64,000 bases of DNA from DASUSH01 sp963785155 (GTDB lineage Bacteria > Actinomycetota > Thermoleophilia > Solirubrobacterales > 70-9), in contig CAWAUB010000008.1 in assembly GCA_963785155.1 (NCBI GenBank), positions 62,001 through 126,000 of the forward strand, read 5' to 3'. The notes under the pieces were generated by a model. The model saw only the letters and a program-made list of their open reading frames with translations. It was not told the DNA's origin and ran no database searches. Of this stretch, positions 43,724-51,956 are shown piece after piece; position 1 is the stretch's first letter; each line of letters opens with the position of its first letter. The position numbers and the translations under genes were made by a program.

Positions 43724-46700
43724 TTGAGCCATGACCTGTTCGTCCCACGGATGAGGATGATCAGCTCAAATTCCACCCCCGCACTCAGGCGGACATGGCT
43801 CGTGGCCATTGCCGCCGTCGCGTCGTTCCTCCTCGCCGCCCCGGTCGCCGCGCAGGCCGCCGACCCGAACACGGGCCCGGGCGGCCCGATCCTCGTCGCC
43901 CACGGTGGCGGCGCCGATGACTTCGGCCGTTACTACGCCGAGATCCTCCGCAATGAAGGCCTGAACGAGTTCGACGTCGCGAACGTCGCCTCGGTCACGC
44001 CCGGAAGCCTCAATGACTTCGATGTCGTCGTCCTCGGGGAGACGACGCTCAGCCCCGCCCAGGTGACGATGTTCACCAACTGGGTCCAGGGCGGTGGCAA
44101 TTTGATCGCGATGCGCCCGGATCCGCAGCTGGCCGGGCTGCTCGGCCTTACGGACACGGGTACGGACCTCGCCGATGCCTACCTGAAGGTCGAAACCAGT
44201 ACGCCTCCGGGCCAGGGCATCGTCGACGAGACGATCCAGTTCCATGGGACCGCCGACCGCTACTCGCTGAGCGGGGCGACGGGCGTCGCCGAGCTCTACT
44301 CGGACGCGAACACCGCGACCACCAATCCCGCGGTGACGACGCGCAGCGTCGGCGCCAACGGCGGTGAAGCGGCGGCGTTCACCTACGACCTCGCCAGGTC
44401 CGTCGTCTACACCCGCCAGGGCAACCCCGCGTGGGCCGGCCAGGAGCGCGACGGCGAGAGCGGCCCGATCCGCCCCGACGACCTCTTCTTCCCCGACTGG
44501 GTCGACCTCGACAAGGTCGAGATCCCGCAGGCCGACGAGCAGCAGCGCCTGCTCGCGAACATGATCGGCCGGATGAACCTCGACCGGAAGCCGCTGCCGC
44601 GCTTCTGGTACCTGCCGCACTCGGAGAAGGCCGCGATCGTGATGACCGGCGACGACCACGGAAACGGCGGCACCGCCGGCCGTTACGACCTCGAGGACGA
44701 CGAGAGCGGAGGTCCCTGCACACCAGCCGAGATCGCCGACTGGGAGTGCGTGCGCTCGACCTCTTACGTCTACCCGAACACCACGGTGACCGGCGACCTG
44801 GGCGACGCCGGCGACTACGAGGACGCCGGTTGGGAGACCGCGCTACACGCGACGACCTTCTGCGGGAACTACAACGCCAGCCCAGTACGACGGGTACCTC
44901 GACCGGCCAGCTCGAACGACTTCGCGACCGCGTTCCCCGACGTCGACGACCCGGTCACCAACCGCAACCACTGCATCGCCTGGAGCGGCTACACGACCAC
45001 TCCGGAGGTGGAGCTCGACCACGGCATCCGCTTCGACACGAACTACTACTACTGGCCCGGCTCCTGGGTCCAGAACCGGCCGGGCATGTTCACCGGCTCG
45101 GGGATGCCGATGCGCTTCGCCGACACGAACGGCTCGATGATCGACGTCTACCAGGGCGCGACCCAGATGACCGACGAGTCCGGCCAGTCCTTCCCCTTCA
45201 CGAGCAACGCACTGCTCGACAAGGCGATCGGCCCCGAGGGCTACTACGGCGCCTTCGTCGCCAACATGCACACCGATAGTGCCGGCCACGCCGGCTGGCA
45301 GGCGATCGTCGACTCCGCCCAGGCCCGCGGCGTGCCGATCGTCTCCTCGCGCCAGATGCTCGAGTGGATCGACGGCCGCAACGATTCTTCATTCAGCGGG
45401 ATCGAGTGGAACACCGACACGCTCAGTTTCACGGTCACCGCCGCTCCAGAGTCGAACGGCCTGCGGGCGATGATTCCGACGACCTCCGCGGCCGGATCGC
45501 TCGACGGGATCACCGACGCCGACAGCAACCCGGTCCCCTACGACGTCGACACGATCAAGGGCGTCGAGTACGCCTTCGTCGAGGCAACGGACGGCGACTA
45601 CCACGCCACGTACGCCCCCGACACCACCGCCCCCGCCATCTCCGGCGTCTCCGCGGTCGCCGACGGCAGCGGCACGGCGACGATCACCTGGCAGACCGAC
45701 GAGCCGTCGGACTCGACGGTCGACTACGGGACCTCGCCGGGCTCACTTGGCTCGCAGGAGTCCGAGGGTGCCCTCGTCACCAACCACAGCGTCGTCATCA
45801 CGGGCCTCGATCCCGGGACGACCTACCACTTCCGCGTGAGCTCGCAGGATGCCTCGGGCAACTCCGCGACCGAGCCCGATCCGCCGGCCGCTCCGGCGAC
45901 GTTCTCGACCCCGTCGGCGAGCTTCACCGACACCACCGCGTCCGATTTCGGCGCAGGCACTCCGACGGGTGTTCACCTGACCGGTGATCCTGCGGAAGCC
46001 GACGTCGATCCAGACGCCCATTCAGTGATCCTGAACCCGACGGTCGCCGAGGAGTTCTCCGGTTCCGGCTTGCCCGCGAGCTTCGGCTTCTCGGGAACCT
46101 GGGCCAGCGAGGGAGGTGGCCCCGGTGGCACCGCGACCACCTCCGGCGGCTCCCTTGAAGTCAACGGCGCCTACGCGGGCACCGGCCCGCTCTACGGGTC
46201 CGGCCGCACGCTCGAATTCGTCGCCACCTTCGGCAACGCCTCCTTCCAGCACGTCGGCTTCGGCGTCGACTACAACAGCCAGCCCAACTGGGCGATGTTC
46301 TCGACCAACAACACGACCGGGCAGCTGTTCGCCCGGACGCGTTTCGGAGGCTCCACCGACACACTGATCCCAGGTGCCTTCATCGGCTCGTCGCACCGCT
46401 ACCGCATCGAGTGGGGCGCCACGGACGTCAAGTACTACGTGGACGGCACGCTCGTCGCCACCCACAACGTCGCCTTCGGGGCGACGCAGCTGCGGCCGCT
46501 CGTGAGTGATTTCAACTCCTCGGCACCCGGCCTGTCCGTCGATTGGCTCCGGATGACGCCATATTCGGCCTCCGGGACCTTCACGTCGCAGGTCTTCGAC
46601 GCGGGCGATGTCGCCGAATGGGGCGCGCTCAGCTGGAACGCTGACACGCCGGCGGGCACCACGGTCGGGATGAGCGTGCGCACGGGGAACACGCCGACGC

Positions 46701-49345
46701 CCGACGGCACCTGGACTCCCTTCACCCCGGTCGCCTCCTCCGGCGGCGACATCACCGGCAGCTCGCGCTACGTCCAGTACCAAGCCGACCTGGCCTCGGG
46801 CGACGCGCACACCACCCCGACGCTGCGCGACGTGACGATCGACTTCAGCTTCAACCCGGTCGCCGTCGACGATGACGAGACCGTCGCCGAGGACTCGGGC
46901 GCCAACACGTTCGACGTGCTCGCGAACGACACGGATGCCGACGGCGGCACCAAGCAGATCGTGGCGGTGACCCAGGGCGCCCACGGCTCCGTCGCGATCA
47001 CCAACGGCGGCGCCGACCTCACCTACACGCCGGCCGCCGACTACTGCGGCCCCGACACGTTCACCTACACCGTGAACGGCGGCTCGACCGCCGACGTCGA
47101 CGTGGACGTGGATTGCGCCGACGACAACCCGACCGCGGTGAACGACTCGCGGACGGTCGCCGAGGACTCCGGCGCGACGCCGATGAACGTCCTCCCGAAC
47201 GACCTGAACGCCGACGGTGGCCCGATCACGATCAACGGGACCACGAACCCGGCTCACGGCACGATCAACGTGACCGGGGGTGGCTCGAACATCACCTACC
47301 AGCCCGCCTCCGACTACTGCGGCCCCGACAGCTTCACCTACGAGTTGAATGGCGGCTCGACCGCCACGGTCTCCGTCACGGTCACCTGCGCGGACGACAA
47401 CCCGACGGCGGTCAACGACTCGCGGACGGTGAACGAGGACTCCGGCGCCACGGCCATGAACGTTCTGCCGAACGACCTGAATGCCGACGGCGGCCCGATC
47501 ACGATCACCGGGACCACGAACCCGGCCCACGGCACGATCAACGTGACCGGCGGTGGCTCGAACGTCACCTACCAGCCCGCCGCGGACTACTGCAACACCA
47601 ACGCCTCGCCCCCCGGCGACGGACCCGACGACACCTTCACCTACACCCTGAACGGCGGCTCGACGGCGACTGTCTCCGTTGCGGTCACCTGCGTCGACGA
47701 CAACCCGACCGCCGTCAACGATTCGCGGACGGTCAACGAGGACTCCGGCGCGACGTCGATGAACGTCCTGCCGAACGACCTGAACGCGGACGGCGGCCCG
47801 ATCACGATCGCCTCGGCCTCCGACCCGCCCCACGGCACCGCCACCGTCACCGGCGGCGGCTCGAACGTCACCTACGCCCCCGACGCCGACTACTGCAACA
47901 CCGACGCGTCCGGCCCCGGCTCGGGCCCCGACGACACGTTCACCTACACGCTGAACGGCGGCTCGACGGCCACGGTGTCCGTCGCGGTCACCTGCGTGCC
48001 TGATGGCGGCGACACCACCAACCCGGTAATCGACATCCGCGACCCGTATGAGGCCGGCCGCTACTCGATCTTCGCCGACCCCAAGCCGGAACTGCATGCG
48101 GACTACGACTGCTCCGACGCCGACTCCGGGATCGCCTCCTGCGTCGGGACCGTCGCCGATGGAGCGCTCTTCGACCGCTCGACGGCCGGCACCAAGACCT
48201 TCACCGTGACCGCGACCGACAACGCCGGAAACACCGCGACGAAGACGGTCACCTACCGCGTCTTCACCTTCCGCAACCTGGTCATGAACGACAACCCGCT
48301 CGCCTACTACCGCCTCGGAGACCCGAAGAACTCGACCCGGATGGCCGCCGTCACCGGTCCCGACGGCGAATACAAGAACGGTCAGGAGGGCGTGCCCTTC
48401 GGCATCTCCGGCGACGGCGACCGCGCCCGCCGCTTCACCGGCGCAAACGGCTACGGCTACGCGAACGGGATCACCGCGCCGCGCTCCTACACGCTCTCGG
48501 CCTTCTTCCGCCTCGACGACCTGAACCCGGCGATGATCCTCCAGCACGGCTCCGCCGGGGCGATCTGGCAGTCGGGCTCGATGATCCGCTTCCGCCCGGT
48601 CGACTGGGCCGGCCTCGAGATCGACTCCGGCGCCGGATCGGTCACCGCCGGCACCTGGCACCACGTCGCCGCCACCTACAACTGGGTCCCCAACCCAGGC
48701 AACCCGCAGCTCGGCACCGGCACCGCGAGGCTCTACCTCGACGGAGTCCACGTCGACTCGGGCACCTCCGACAAGGCCACCTCCGGCTCCTCGACCTTCT
48801 ACGTCGGCTACGGCGACAAGGCGCCCTGGCTGCGCGGCGTGATGGACGAGGTCGTCTACTACCCGAAGGCTCTCTCGCAGACCCACGTCCGCGAGATCTG
48901 GCTCGCCGACCCGCCGCCGGACGAGGATGTGCCGGACGACGATGGTGGTTCTGGCGGCACCGACCCCGCTCCGGACCCGACGACGCCCGACCCCGCTCCG
49001 ACCACCGGCGACGATTCCGCACCTTCCGATGTGGGCTCCGGCGCGGATGGCGCCGAAGCCGCCGGGCTGTCGGTCGACCAGAAGGCCGAGGTCGCCGGCC
49101 GCAACCTGACCTTCACGCTCACCTGTGGCGACGCCGATTGCGCCGGCACCTTGAGCGCCAAGCGGGGGCCGACAAAGATCGGCGCCAAGGACTTCGAGAT
49201 CGCCGCCGGCGAGCGCGAGTTCGTCCGCATGAAGCTCTCCAAGAAGCACGCGAAGTTGCTCCGGCGTGGCGGCGTGGTGGCGGTCACCATCAGCGGGACG
49301 GAGGAGCAGAAACTCCCCGTGCGCGCTGAGAACGTCCGCCGCTAG
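43724..49345 (+). CDS. Giant secreted multidomain surface protein (deacetylase-like, FN3, cadherin-like, LamG)
   Basis: 1873 residues from TTG 43724 (GAGGAT seven bases upstream; ATG 43751 is the alternative). Signal peptide at 20-46. Then a GATase/ThuA-like domain (about 55-190, LVAHGGGADDFGRYY, WVQGGGNLIAMRP); a polysaccharide-deacetylase-like region (300-555, AIVMTGDDHG, GIRFDTNYYYWPG, PGMFTGSGMPMRF); FN3 (633-730); a concanavalin-like region (770-900); four cadherin-like repeats (1045-1424) with motif AVNDSRTVNEDSGA; a Cys-containing Ig-like module; LamG (1516-1729); a Pro/Thr/Asp linker; and a C-terminal beta domain. Probably a surface adhesin or glycan-binding enzyme. No sortase or membrane anchor is visible. 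Confidence 0.85.
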   Translation: MSHDLFVPRMRMISSNSTPALRRTWLVAIAAVASFLLAAPVAAQAADPNTGPGGPILVAHGGGADDFGRYYAEILRNEGLNEFDVANVASVTPGSLNDFDVVVLGETTLSPAQVTMFTNWVQGGGNLIAMRPDPQLAGLLGLTDTGTDLADAYLKVETSTPPGQGIVDETIQFHGTADRYSLSGATGVAELYSDANTATTNPAVTTRSVGANGGEAAAFTYDLARSVVYTRQGNPAWAGQERDGESGPIRPDDLFFPDWVDLDKVEIPQADEQQRLLANMIGRMNLDRKPLPRFWYLPHSEKAAIVMTGDDHGNGGTAGRYDLEDDESGGPCTPAEIADWECVRSTSYVYPNTTVTGDLGDAGDYEDAGWETALHATTFCGNYNASPVRRVPRPASSNDFATAFPDVDDPVTNRNHCIAWSGYTTTPEVELDHGIRFDTNYYYWPGSWVQNRPGMFTGSGMPMRFADTNGSMIDVYQGATQMTDESGQSFPFTSNALLDKAIGPEGYYGAFVANMHTDSAGHAGWQAIVDSAQARGVPIVSSRQMLEWIDGRNDSSFSGIEWNTDTLSFTVTAAPESNGLRAMIPTTSAAGSLDGITDADSNPVPYDVDTIKGVEYAFVEATDGDYHATYAPDTTAPAISGVSAVADGSGTATITWQTDEPSDSTVDYGTSPGSLGSQESEGALVTNHSVVITGLDPGTTYHFRVSSQDASGNSATEPDPPAAPATFSTPSASFTDTTASDFGAGTPTGVHLTGDPAEADVDPDAHSVILNPTVAEEFSGSGLPASFGFSGTWASEGGGPGGTATTSGGSLEVNGAYAGTGPLYGSGRTLEFVATFGNASFQHVGFGVDYNSQPNWAMFSTNNTTGQLFARTRFGGSTDTLIPGAFIGSSHRYRIEWGATDVKYYVDGTLVATHNVAFGATQLRPLVSDFNSSAPGLSVDWLRMTPYSASGTFTSQVFDAGDVAEWGALSWNADTPAGTTVGMSVRTGNTPTPDGTWTPFTPVASSGGDITGSSRYVQYQADLASGDAHTTPTLRDVTIDFSFNPVAVDDDETVAEDSGANTFDVLANDTDADGGTKQIVAVTQGAHGSVAITNGGADLTYTPAADYCGPDTFTYTVNGGSTADVDVDVDCADDNPTAVNDSRTVAEDSGATPMNVLPNDLNADGGPITINGTTNPAHGTINVTGGGSNITYQPASDYCGPDSFTYELNGGSTATVSVTVTCADDNPTAVNDSRTVNEDSGATAMNVLPNDLNADGGPITITGTTNPAHGTINVTGGGSNVTYQPAADYCNTNASPPGDGPDDTFTYTLNGGSTATVSVAVTCVDDNPTAVNDSRTVNEDSGATSMNVLPNDLNADGGPITIASASDPPHGTATVTGGGSNVTYAPDADYCNTDASGPGSGPDDTFTYTLNGGSTATVSVAVTCVPDGGDTTNPVIDIRDPYEAGRYSIFADPKPELHADYDCSDADSGIASCVGTVADGALFDRSTAGTKTFTVTATDNAGNTATKTVTYRVFTFRNLVMNDNPLAYYRLGDPKNSTRMAAVTGPDGEYKNGQEGVPFGISGDGDRARRFTGANGYGYANGITAPRSYTLSAFFRLDDLNPAMILQHGSAGAIWQSGSMIRFRPVDWAGLEIDSGAGSVTAGTWHHVAATYNWVPNPGNPQLGTGTARLYLDGVHVDSGTSDKATSGSSTFYVGYGDKAPWLRGVMDEVVYYPKALSQTHVREIWLADPPPDEDVPDDDGGSGGTDPAPDPTTPDPAPTTGDDSAPSDVGSGADGAEAAGLSVDQKAEVAGRNLTFTLTCGDADCAGTLSAKRGPTKIGAKDFEIAAGEREFVRMKLSKKHAKLLRRGGVVAVTISGTEEQKLPVRAENVRR
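46858..47995 (+). repeat. Four tandem cadherin-like repeat units within the giant gene
   Basis: Units begin at about 46858, 47117, 47390 and 47693, with lengths of about 259, 273, 303 and 303 bases. Units 2-4 are highly similar at the DNA level, sharing long runs around CCGACCGCGGTGAACGACTC and AACGTCCTGCCGAACGAC. Units 3 and 4 carry a 30-base insertion giving CNTxASxPGxGPDDTF. Unit 1 is more diverged. The pattern indicates recent in-gene duplication. Confidence 0.85.
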
Positions 49346-49356
49346 CCTCGCGCACC

Positions 49357-49400
49357 GAACGTCCGTAACGCCTCGGTATGTGAAGGTGTTTGGGACGTTC
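49357..49400. repeat. 44-nt hairpin repeat, copy C (solo)
   Basis: Same length and outer arms as copies A and B (GAACGTCC ... GGGACGTTC). Inner arm ACGCC pairs with GGTGT; 14 of 16 positions pair. It lies between the giant gene and the gene at 49423, with no DUF559 gene beside it. Base changes at the inner stem relative to A and B are compensatory. Confidence 0.75.
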
Positions 49401-49422
49401 ATCTCCAACCGAGAGGAGCCGC

Positions 49423-49878
49423 ATGGCGACCAAGGACGACTTCAGCGCAGAGGAGTGGGAGGCGATCTCCGACGGACCGGTCTACGCCGGGATGATGATC
49501 ATCACCGCCAGCAAGGGCGGGACGATCCGCGAGACGTTCTCGATGTCCAAGACCTGGGCCGAGGCGCGCCAGCGCCACGGCGAGAGCGAACTGCTCGACG
49601 CAATCGTCGCCGAGAAGCCAAAGCTCGACGAAAAGCCGGGCTCGTCGATCGAGCTCCACAACGCCGGCATCCAGATGCTCCAGCAGGCAGTCCAGACGAT
49701 CGAGGGAAAATCGCCCGACGAGCTGGGCGCCTACCAGAGCTTCGTGACCGGGCTCGCCGAGCGCGTTGCCGAGGCCCACGAGGAGCACGGGGAGAAGATC
49801 AGCTCGGGCGAGCGCTCCGTGCTCGACGAGATCGCCGGGGCGCTCGGCACCGAGGCGCCGCAGCCCACGGACGAATAG
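49423..49878 (+). CDS. Conserved-looking protein of unknown function
   Basis: 151 residues from ATG 49423, with AGAGGAG about six bases upstream. Acidic and mostly helical: EEWEAISDGPVYAGMMIITASKGG, TFSMSKTWAEARQRHGESELLDAIVA, GIQMLQQAVQTIEGK, FVTGLAERVAEAHEEHG. No signal peptide or membrane segment, so cytoplasmic. I do not recognise the family. The hairpin repeat C lies just upstream, within the probable leader. Confidence 0.7.
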   Translation: MATKDDFSAEEWEAISDGPVYAGMMIITASKGGTIRETFSMSKTWAEARQRHGESELLDAIVAEKPKLDEKPGSSIELHNAGIQMLQQAVQTIEGKSPDELGAYQSFVTGLAERVAEAHEEHGEKISSGERSVLDEIAGALGTEAPQPTDE

Positions 49879-49881
49879 CTC

Positions 49882-50364
49882 TTAGCGACCCTTGCCCTGA
49901 ACGCCGACGGTGATCCCGACCTGGCCGTTGCCGCCGTTCGGGTCGTCGATGTCATAGGCGAAGACGCGTGCCTGCGAGACGTAGGTCCCCTTCTTCCTGC
50001 CCTTCACTTCGATCCTGATCACGCCGAGCTGGTCCTTGGCGAAGTCGCCCATCTCGCAGTCGACGAACGTGCCCTGAACGCTGCACCCGAACCCGCCATG
50101 GACCCGCGTGTCCTTGACCTTCAACTGTTGCGGGATGTCGACGTGGACTTCCACCGCGAGGGCGCCGTCGGGGCCGTCGTTCTTCGGGGTGATCTTCAGC
50201 TCGGTTTTCTCACCCTTGCGGATCGGCTGCGGCTCGGCGTGGCCGGAGATGGACATGTCCGAGCGGCAGGTCGCATCGCCGCAGCGACCGCTGATGGCGG
50301 AGGAGGGAGCCAGCAGTGCGGCCGCCAGCAGCGCGGCGGGAAGGATCAGATAGCCCTTTCGCAT
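49882..50364 (-). CDS. Secreted DUF11/Ig-like protein
   Basis: 160 residues from ATG 50364 (GTG 50367 is one codon earlier). Signal peptide LILPAALLAAALLAPSSAISG. The mature part has a short Cys-containing segment (GRCGDATCRSDMSIS) and one beta-sandwich domain (ELKITPKNDGPDGALAVEVHVDIP, GFGCSVQGTFVDCEMGDF, VIRIEVKGRKKGTYV) resembling DUF11 repeats with a disulfide. Probably extracellular; function unknown. Convergent with the preceding gene. Confidence 0.7.
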   Translation of the reverse strand: MRKGYLILPAALLAAALLAPSSAISGRCGDATCRSDMSISGHAEPQPIRKGEKTELKITPKNDGPDGALAVEVHVDIPQQLKVKDTRVHGGFGCSVQGTFVDCEMGDFAKDQLGVIRIEVKGRKKGTYVSQARVFAYDIDDPNGGNGQVGITVGVQGKGR

Positions 50365-50379
50365 CACCGAAAAGGGTAC

Positions 50380-51216
50380 CTAGCCGACCTTTAGCGAAAA
50401 GAAAGCGCGGTACTCCTCGCCTGGAGCGAGCATGGGCAGTTCCGGGCCGCCGTCGACGAGAGCATTCGTCGGGGCCGTCATGGGCTCGATCGCGATCAGC
50501 TCATCCCCGAGCGGAGCGTAGATCTGTGCGAACGGATAGCCCTCGCCGAAACTGAGCTCGATCCGGCGACCACCGCCTGAGAGGGCGAAGGGGGCGCCGC
50601 CGGCGGTGGCGAGGTACGCGTCGTCGAACTCCCGCCCCGCAAGTGGCCCCGTCTCGATCGCGATGGCCTCCCGCTCCCCGGTCGGCAGTCCCCGTTCGTC
50701 GAGGAGGAGCCGCTCGCGCACCGGCGCCTCCAGTATCCATTCGTCGCGCCCGGCGCCCGGCAGGCAGAGATAGGGATGGAAGCCGAACGAGATCGGCACC
50801 GGCGATCCTGCGTCTGCGTGGACCGTGAGCTCGACGGTCAGGACGCTGTCTCGCACCGTCGCTTCGAATCGGAGGCTGTGCGGGAACGGGAAGGCCGCGA
50901 GCAGCTCATCGGTGTTGAACGCGAATGCAGCGGCCAGGTCGCCTTCGGTCTCGTCGTGTCGTTCCACTCGCCAGCCGGAGATCGCCGAGAGCAGGCCGTG
51001 CATCGGCAGGCCGTTGGCGTCGCGCTTCAGCCGGTCCGGTGCCGCGCCCACGTCGACCGGCCTGCTGGCGAGCTCGAACTCCGAGCGCGAGATCCGGTTC
51101 GCCCACGGATAGAGCAGCGGGATCCCCATCGTCGAGAATTCGGCCTCGTAGGCCTCGAGCCCCCGGCGCTGACCGAGCAGCTCCTCGCCGCGGTGGCGCA
51201 GCGAGCAACCGATCAT
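50380..51216 (-). CDS. Aldose 1-epimerase family protein
   Basis: 278 residues from ATG 51216. Galactose mutarotase-like beta-sandwich: STMGIPLLYPWANRISR with the conserved Asn-Arg, GLPMHGLLSA (catalytic His), ISFGFHPYLCLPG (second His in FHPY), and the acidic LIAIEPMTAPTNAL. By homology the protein should begin about 24 residues earlier (LTIASEGEDGLQAVFALDAG), which is open in frame up to CTG 51288 overlapping the upstream stop as CTGA; a non-canonical start there is possible. It interconverts alpha and beta anomers of aldoses or related sugars. Last gene of a likely three-gene unit. Confidence 0.87.
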   Translation of the reverse strand: MIGCSLRHRGEELLGQRRGLEAYEAEFSTMGIPLLYPWANRISRSEFELASRPVDVGAAPDRLKRDANGLPMHGLLSAISGWRVERHDETEGDLAAAFAFNTDELLAAFPFPHSLRFEATVRDSVLTVELTVHADAGSPVPISFGFHPYLCLPGAGRDEWILEAPVRERLLLDERGLPTGEREAIAIETGPLAGREFDDAYLATAGGAPFALSGGGRRIELSFGEGYPFAQIYAPLGDELIAIEPMTAPTNALVDGGPELPMLAPGEEYRAFFSLKVG

Positions 51217-51224
51217 GCCCGCGT

Positions 51225-51262
51225 CGAGGGCGAAGACGGCCTGGAGACCGTCTTCGCCCTCG
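51225..51262. repeat. Perfect 15-bp inverted repeat with 8-nt loop
   Basis: CGAGGGCGAAGACGG (51225-51239) and CCGTCTTCGCCCTCG (51248-51262) are exact reverse complements around CCTGGAGA. It lies between the stop of the 65-residue protein and the ATG of the epimerase, or inside the epimerase N-terminus if translation starts upstream. Strong enough to block or slow ribosomes or RNA polymerase. Confidence 0.8.
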
Positions 51263-51284
51263 CTGGCGATCGTGAGCTTGCGGG

Positions 51285-51482
51285 TCAGCTCCCGTAGGCG
51301 GCCGCGCCCACGATGGCGACCTGGTCCGGCGCGACGAAGACCTCGCGCGTGCCGTTCGCCTCGGTGAACGTTGAGAACAGATCCCTGCCCGAGCGATCCT
51401 TGGTCAGCTTCTCCTGGACCTCGGCGGGCTCCTGGTCGACGGTCACTTCGGCACCGCCGGTGAAGACGATGCGCGCGGGCAC
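51285..51482 (-). CDS. Small protein of unknown function
   Basis: 65 residues from GTG 51482, four bases after the stop of the 119-residue gene upstream. Predicted strands RIVFTGGAEVTVDQEP, a helix PAEVQEKLTKD and two more strands (FSTFTEAN, REVFVAPDQVAIVGAA). It looks like a compact cytoplasmic alpha/beta protein. I do not recognise the family. Probably in an operon with the genes at 51487 and 50380. Confidence 0.65.
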   Translation of the reverse strand: MPARIVFTGGAEVTVDQEPAEVQEKLTKDRSGRDLFSTFTEANGTREVFVAPDQVAIVGAAAYGS

Positions 51483-51486
51483 GGGC

Positions 51487-51846
51487 TCAGCCCTTGCCGA
51501 AGATCATCACCGAGTTCGCGTCCTCGGGATCGACCTTGAGCGTCACGTCTTCGCCCGCGTTGAATGGCGCCGACGGGTAGATGTACTGGTTGAAGCTCAC
51601 CTCGTAGGGCGATCCGCCGGCCGGGCTGACCGTCGCCACGATCACGTTCTCGGTGCCACCCGGCTTATCGGTGTTGCCGGTCGGTGTCATCGAGTCGATG
51701 TGGGCGGGCGTGTCGACACCGTGGTCCATCAGCCGCTTCGCCCGGTTCGCCAGGTCCATCTGGCCGGCCGAAGCCCCGACACCGACCTTGCTGGTTTGTG
51801 CCTGCGCCGACTCGGCGGCCTGCTTCACCTTGTCCATGAATCCCAT
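51487..51846 (-). CDS. Protein of unknown function with C-terminal beta domain
   Basis: 119 residues from ATG 51846, with GGGAG eight bases upstream. An amphipathic N-terminal helix (MDKVKQAAESAQAQTSK) precedes ANRAKRLMDHGVDTPAHIDSM and a beta region (NVIVATVSPAGGSPYEVSF, GEDVTLKVDPEDANSVMIF). The tail resembles short beta-barrel modules fused to helical segments in other actinobacterial proteins, but no family is assigned. First gene of the likely three-gene unit ending in the epimerase. Confidence 0.65.
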   Translation of the reverse strand: MGFMDKVKQAAESAQAQTSKVGVGASAGQMDLANRAKRLMDHGVDTPAHIDSMTPTGNTDKPGGTENVIVATVSPAGGSPYEVSFNQYIYPSAPFNAGEDVTLKVDPEDANSVMIFGKG

Positions 51847-51956
51847 CGTCAGATCTCCCTTGGTCGCGATTCGCCCCCCGAAGGTCCTCTAGGTGCCGCG
51901 ACCCTACCGGTTCCCGTGCTACGTTCGGCGTCGCCGGAGTCCGAGGGGGACTGGAA

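Noticed and set aside
46858..47995. Possible CRISPR-like or satellite repeat
   Set aside because: The period is 273-303 bp, a multiple of three, and the repeats are in frame and encode cadherin-like domains.
46022..49408. Open frame of over 1100 codons on the minus strand, antisense to the giant surface protein
   Set aside because: Its translation is Val/Asp/Gly/Arg-rich low-complexity sequence that mirrors codon bias of the plus-strand gene; no motif, signal or ribosome site supports it.
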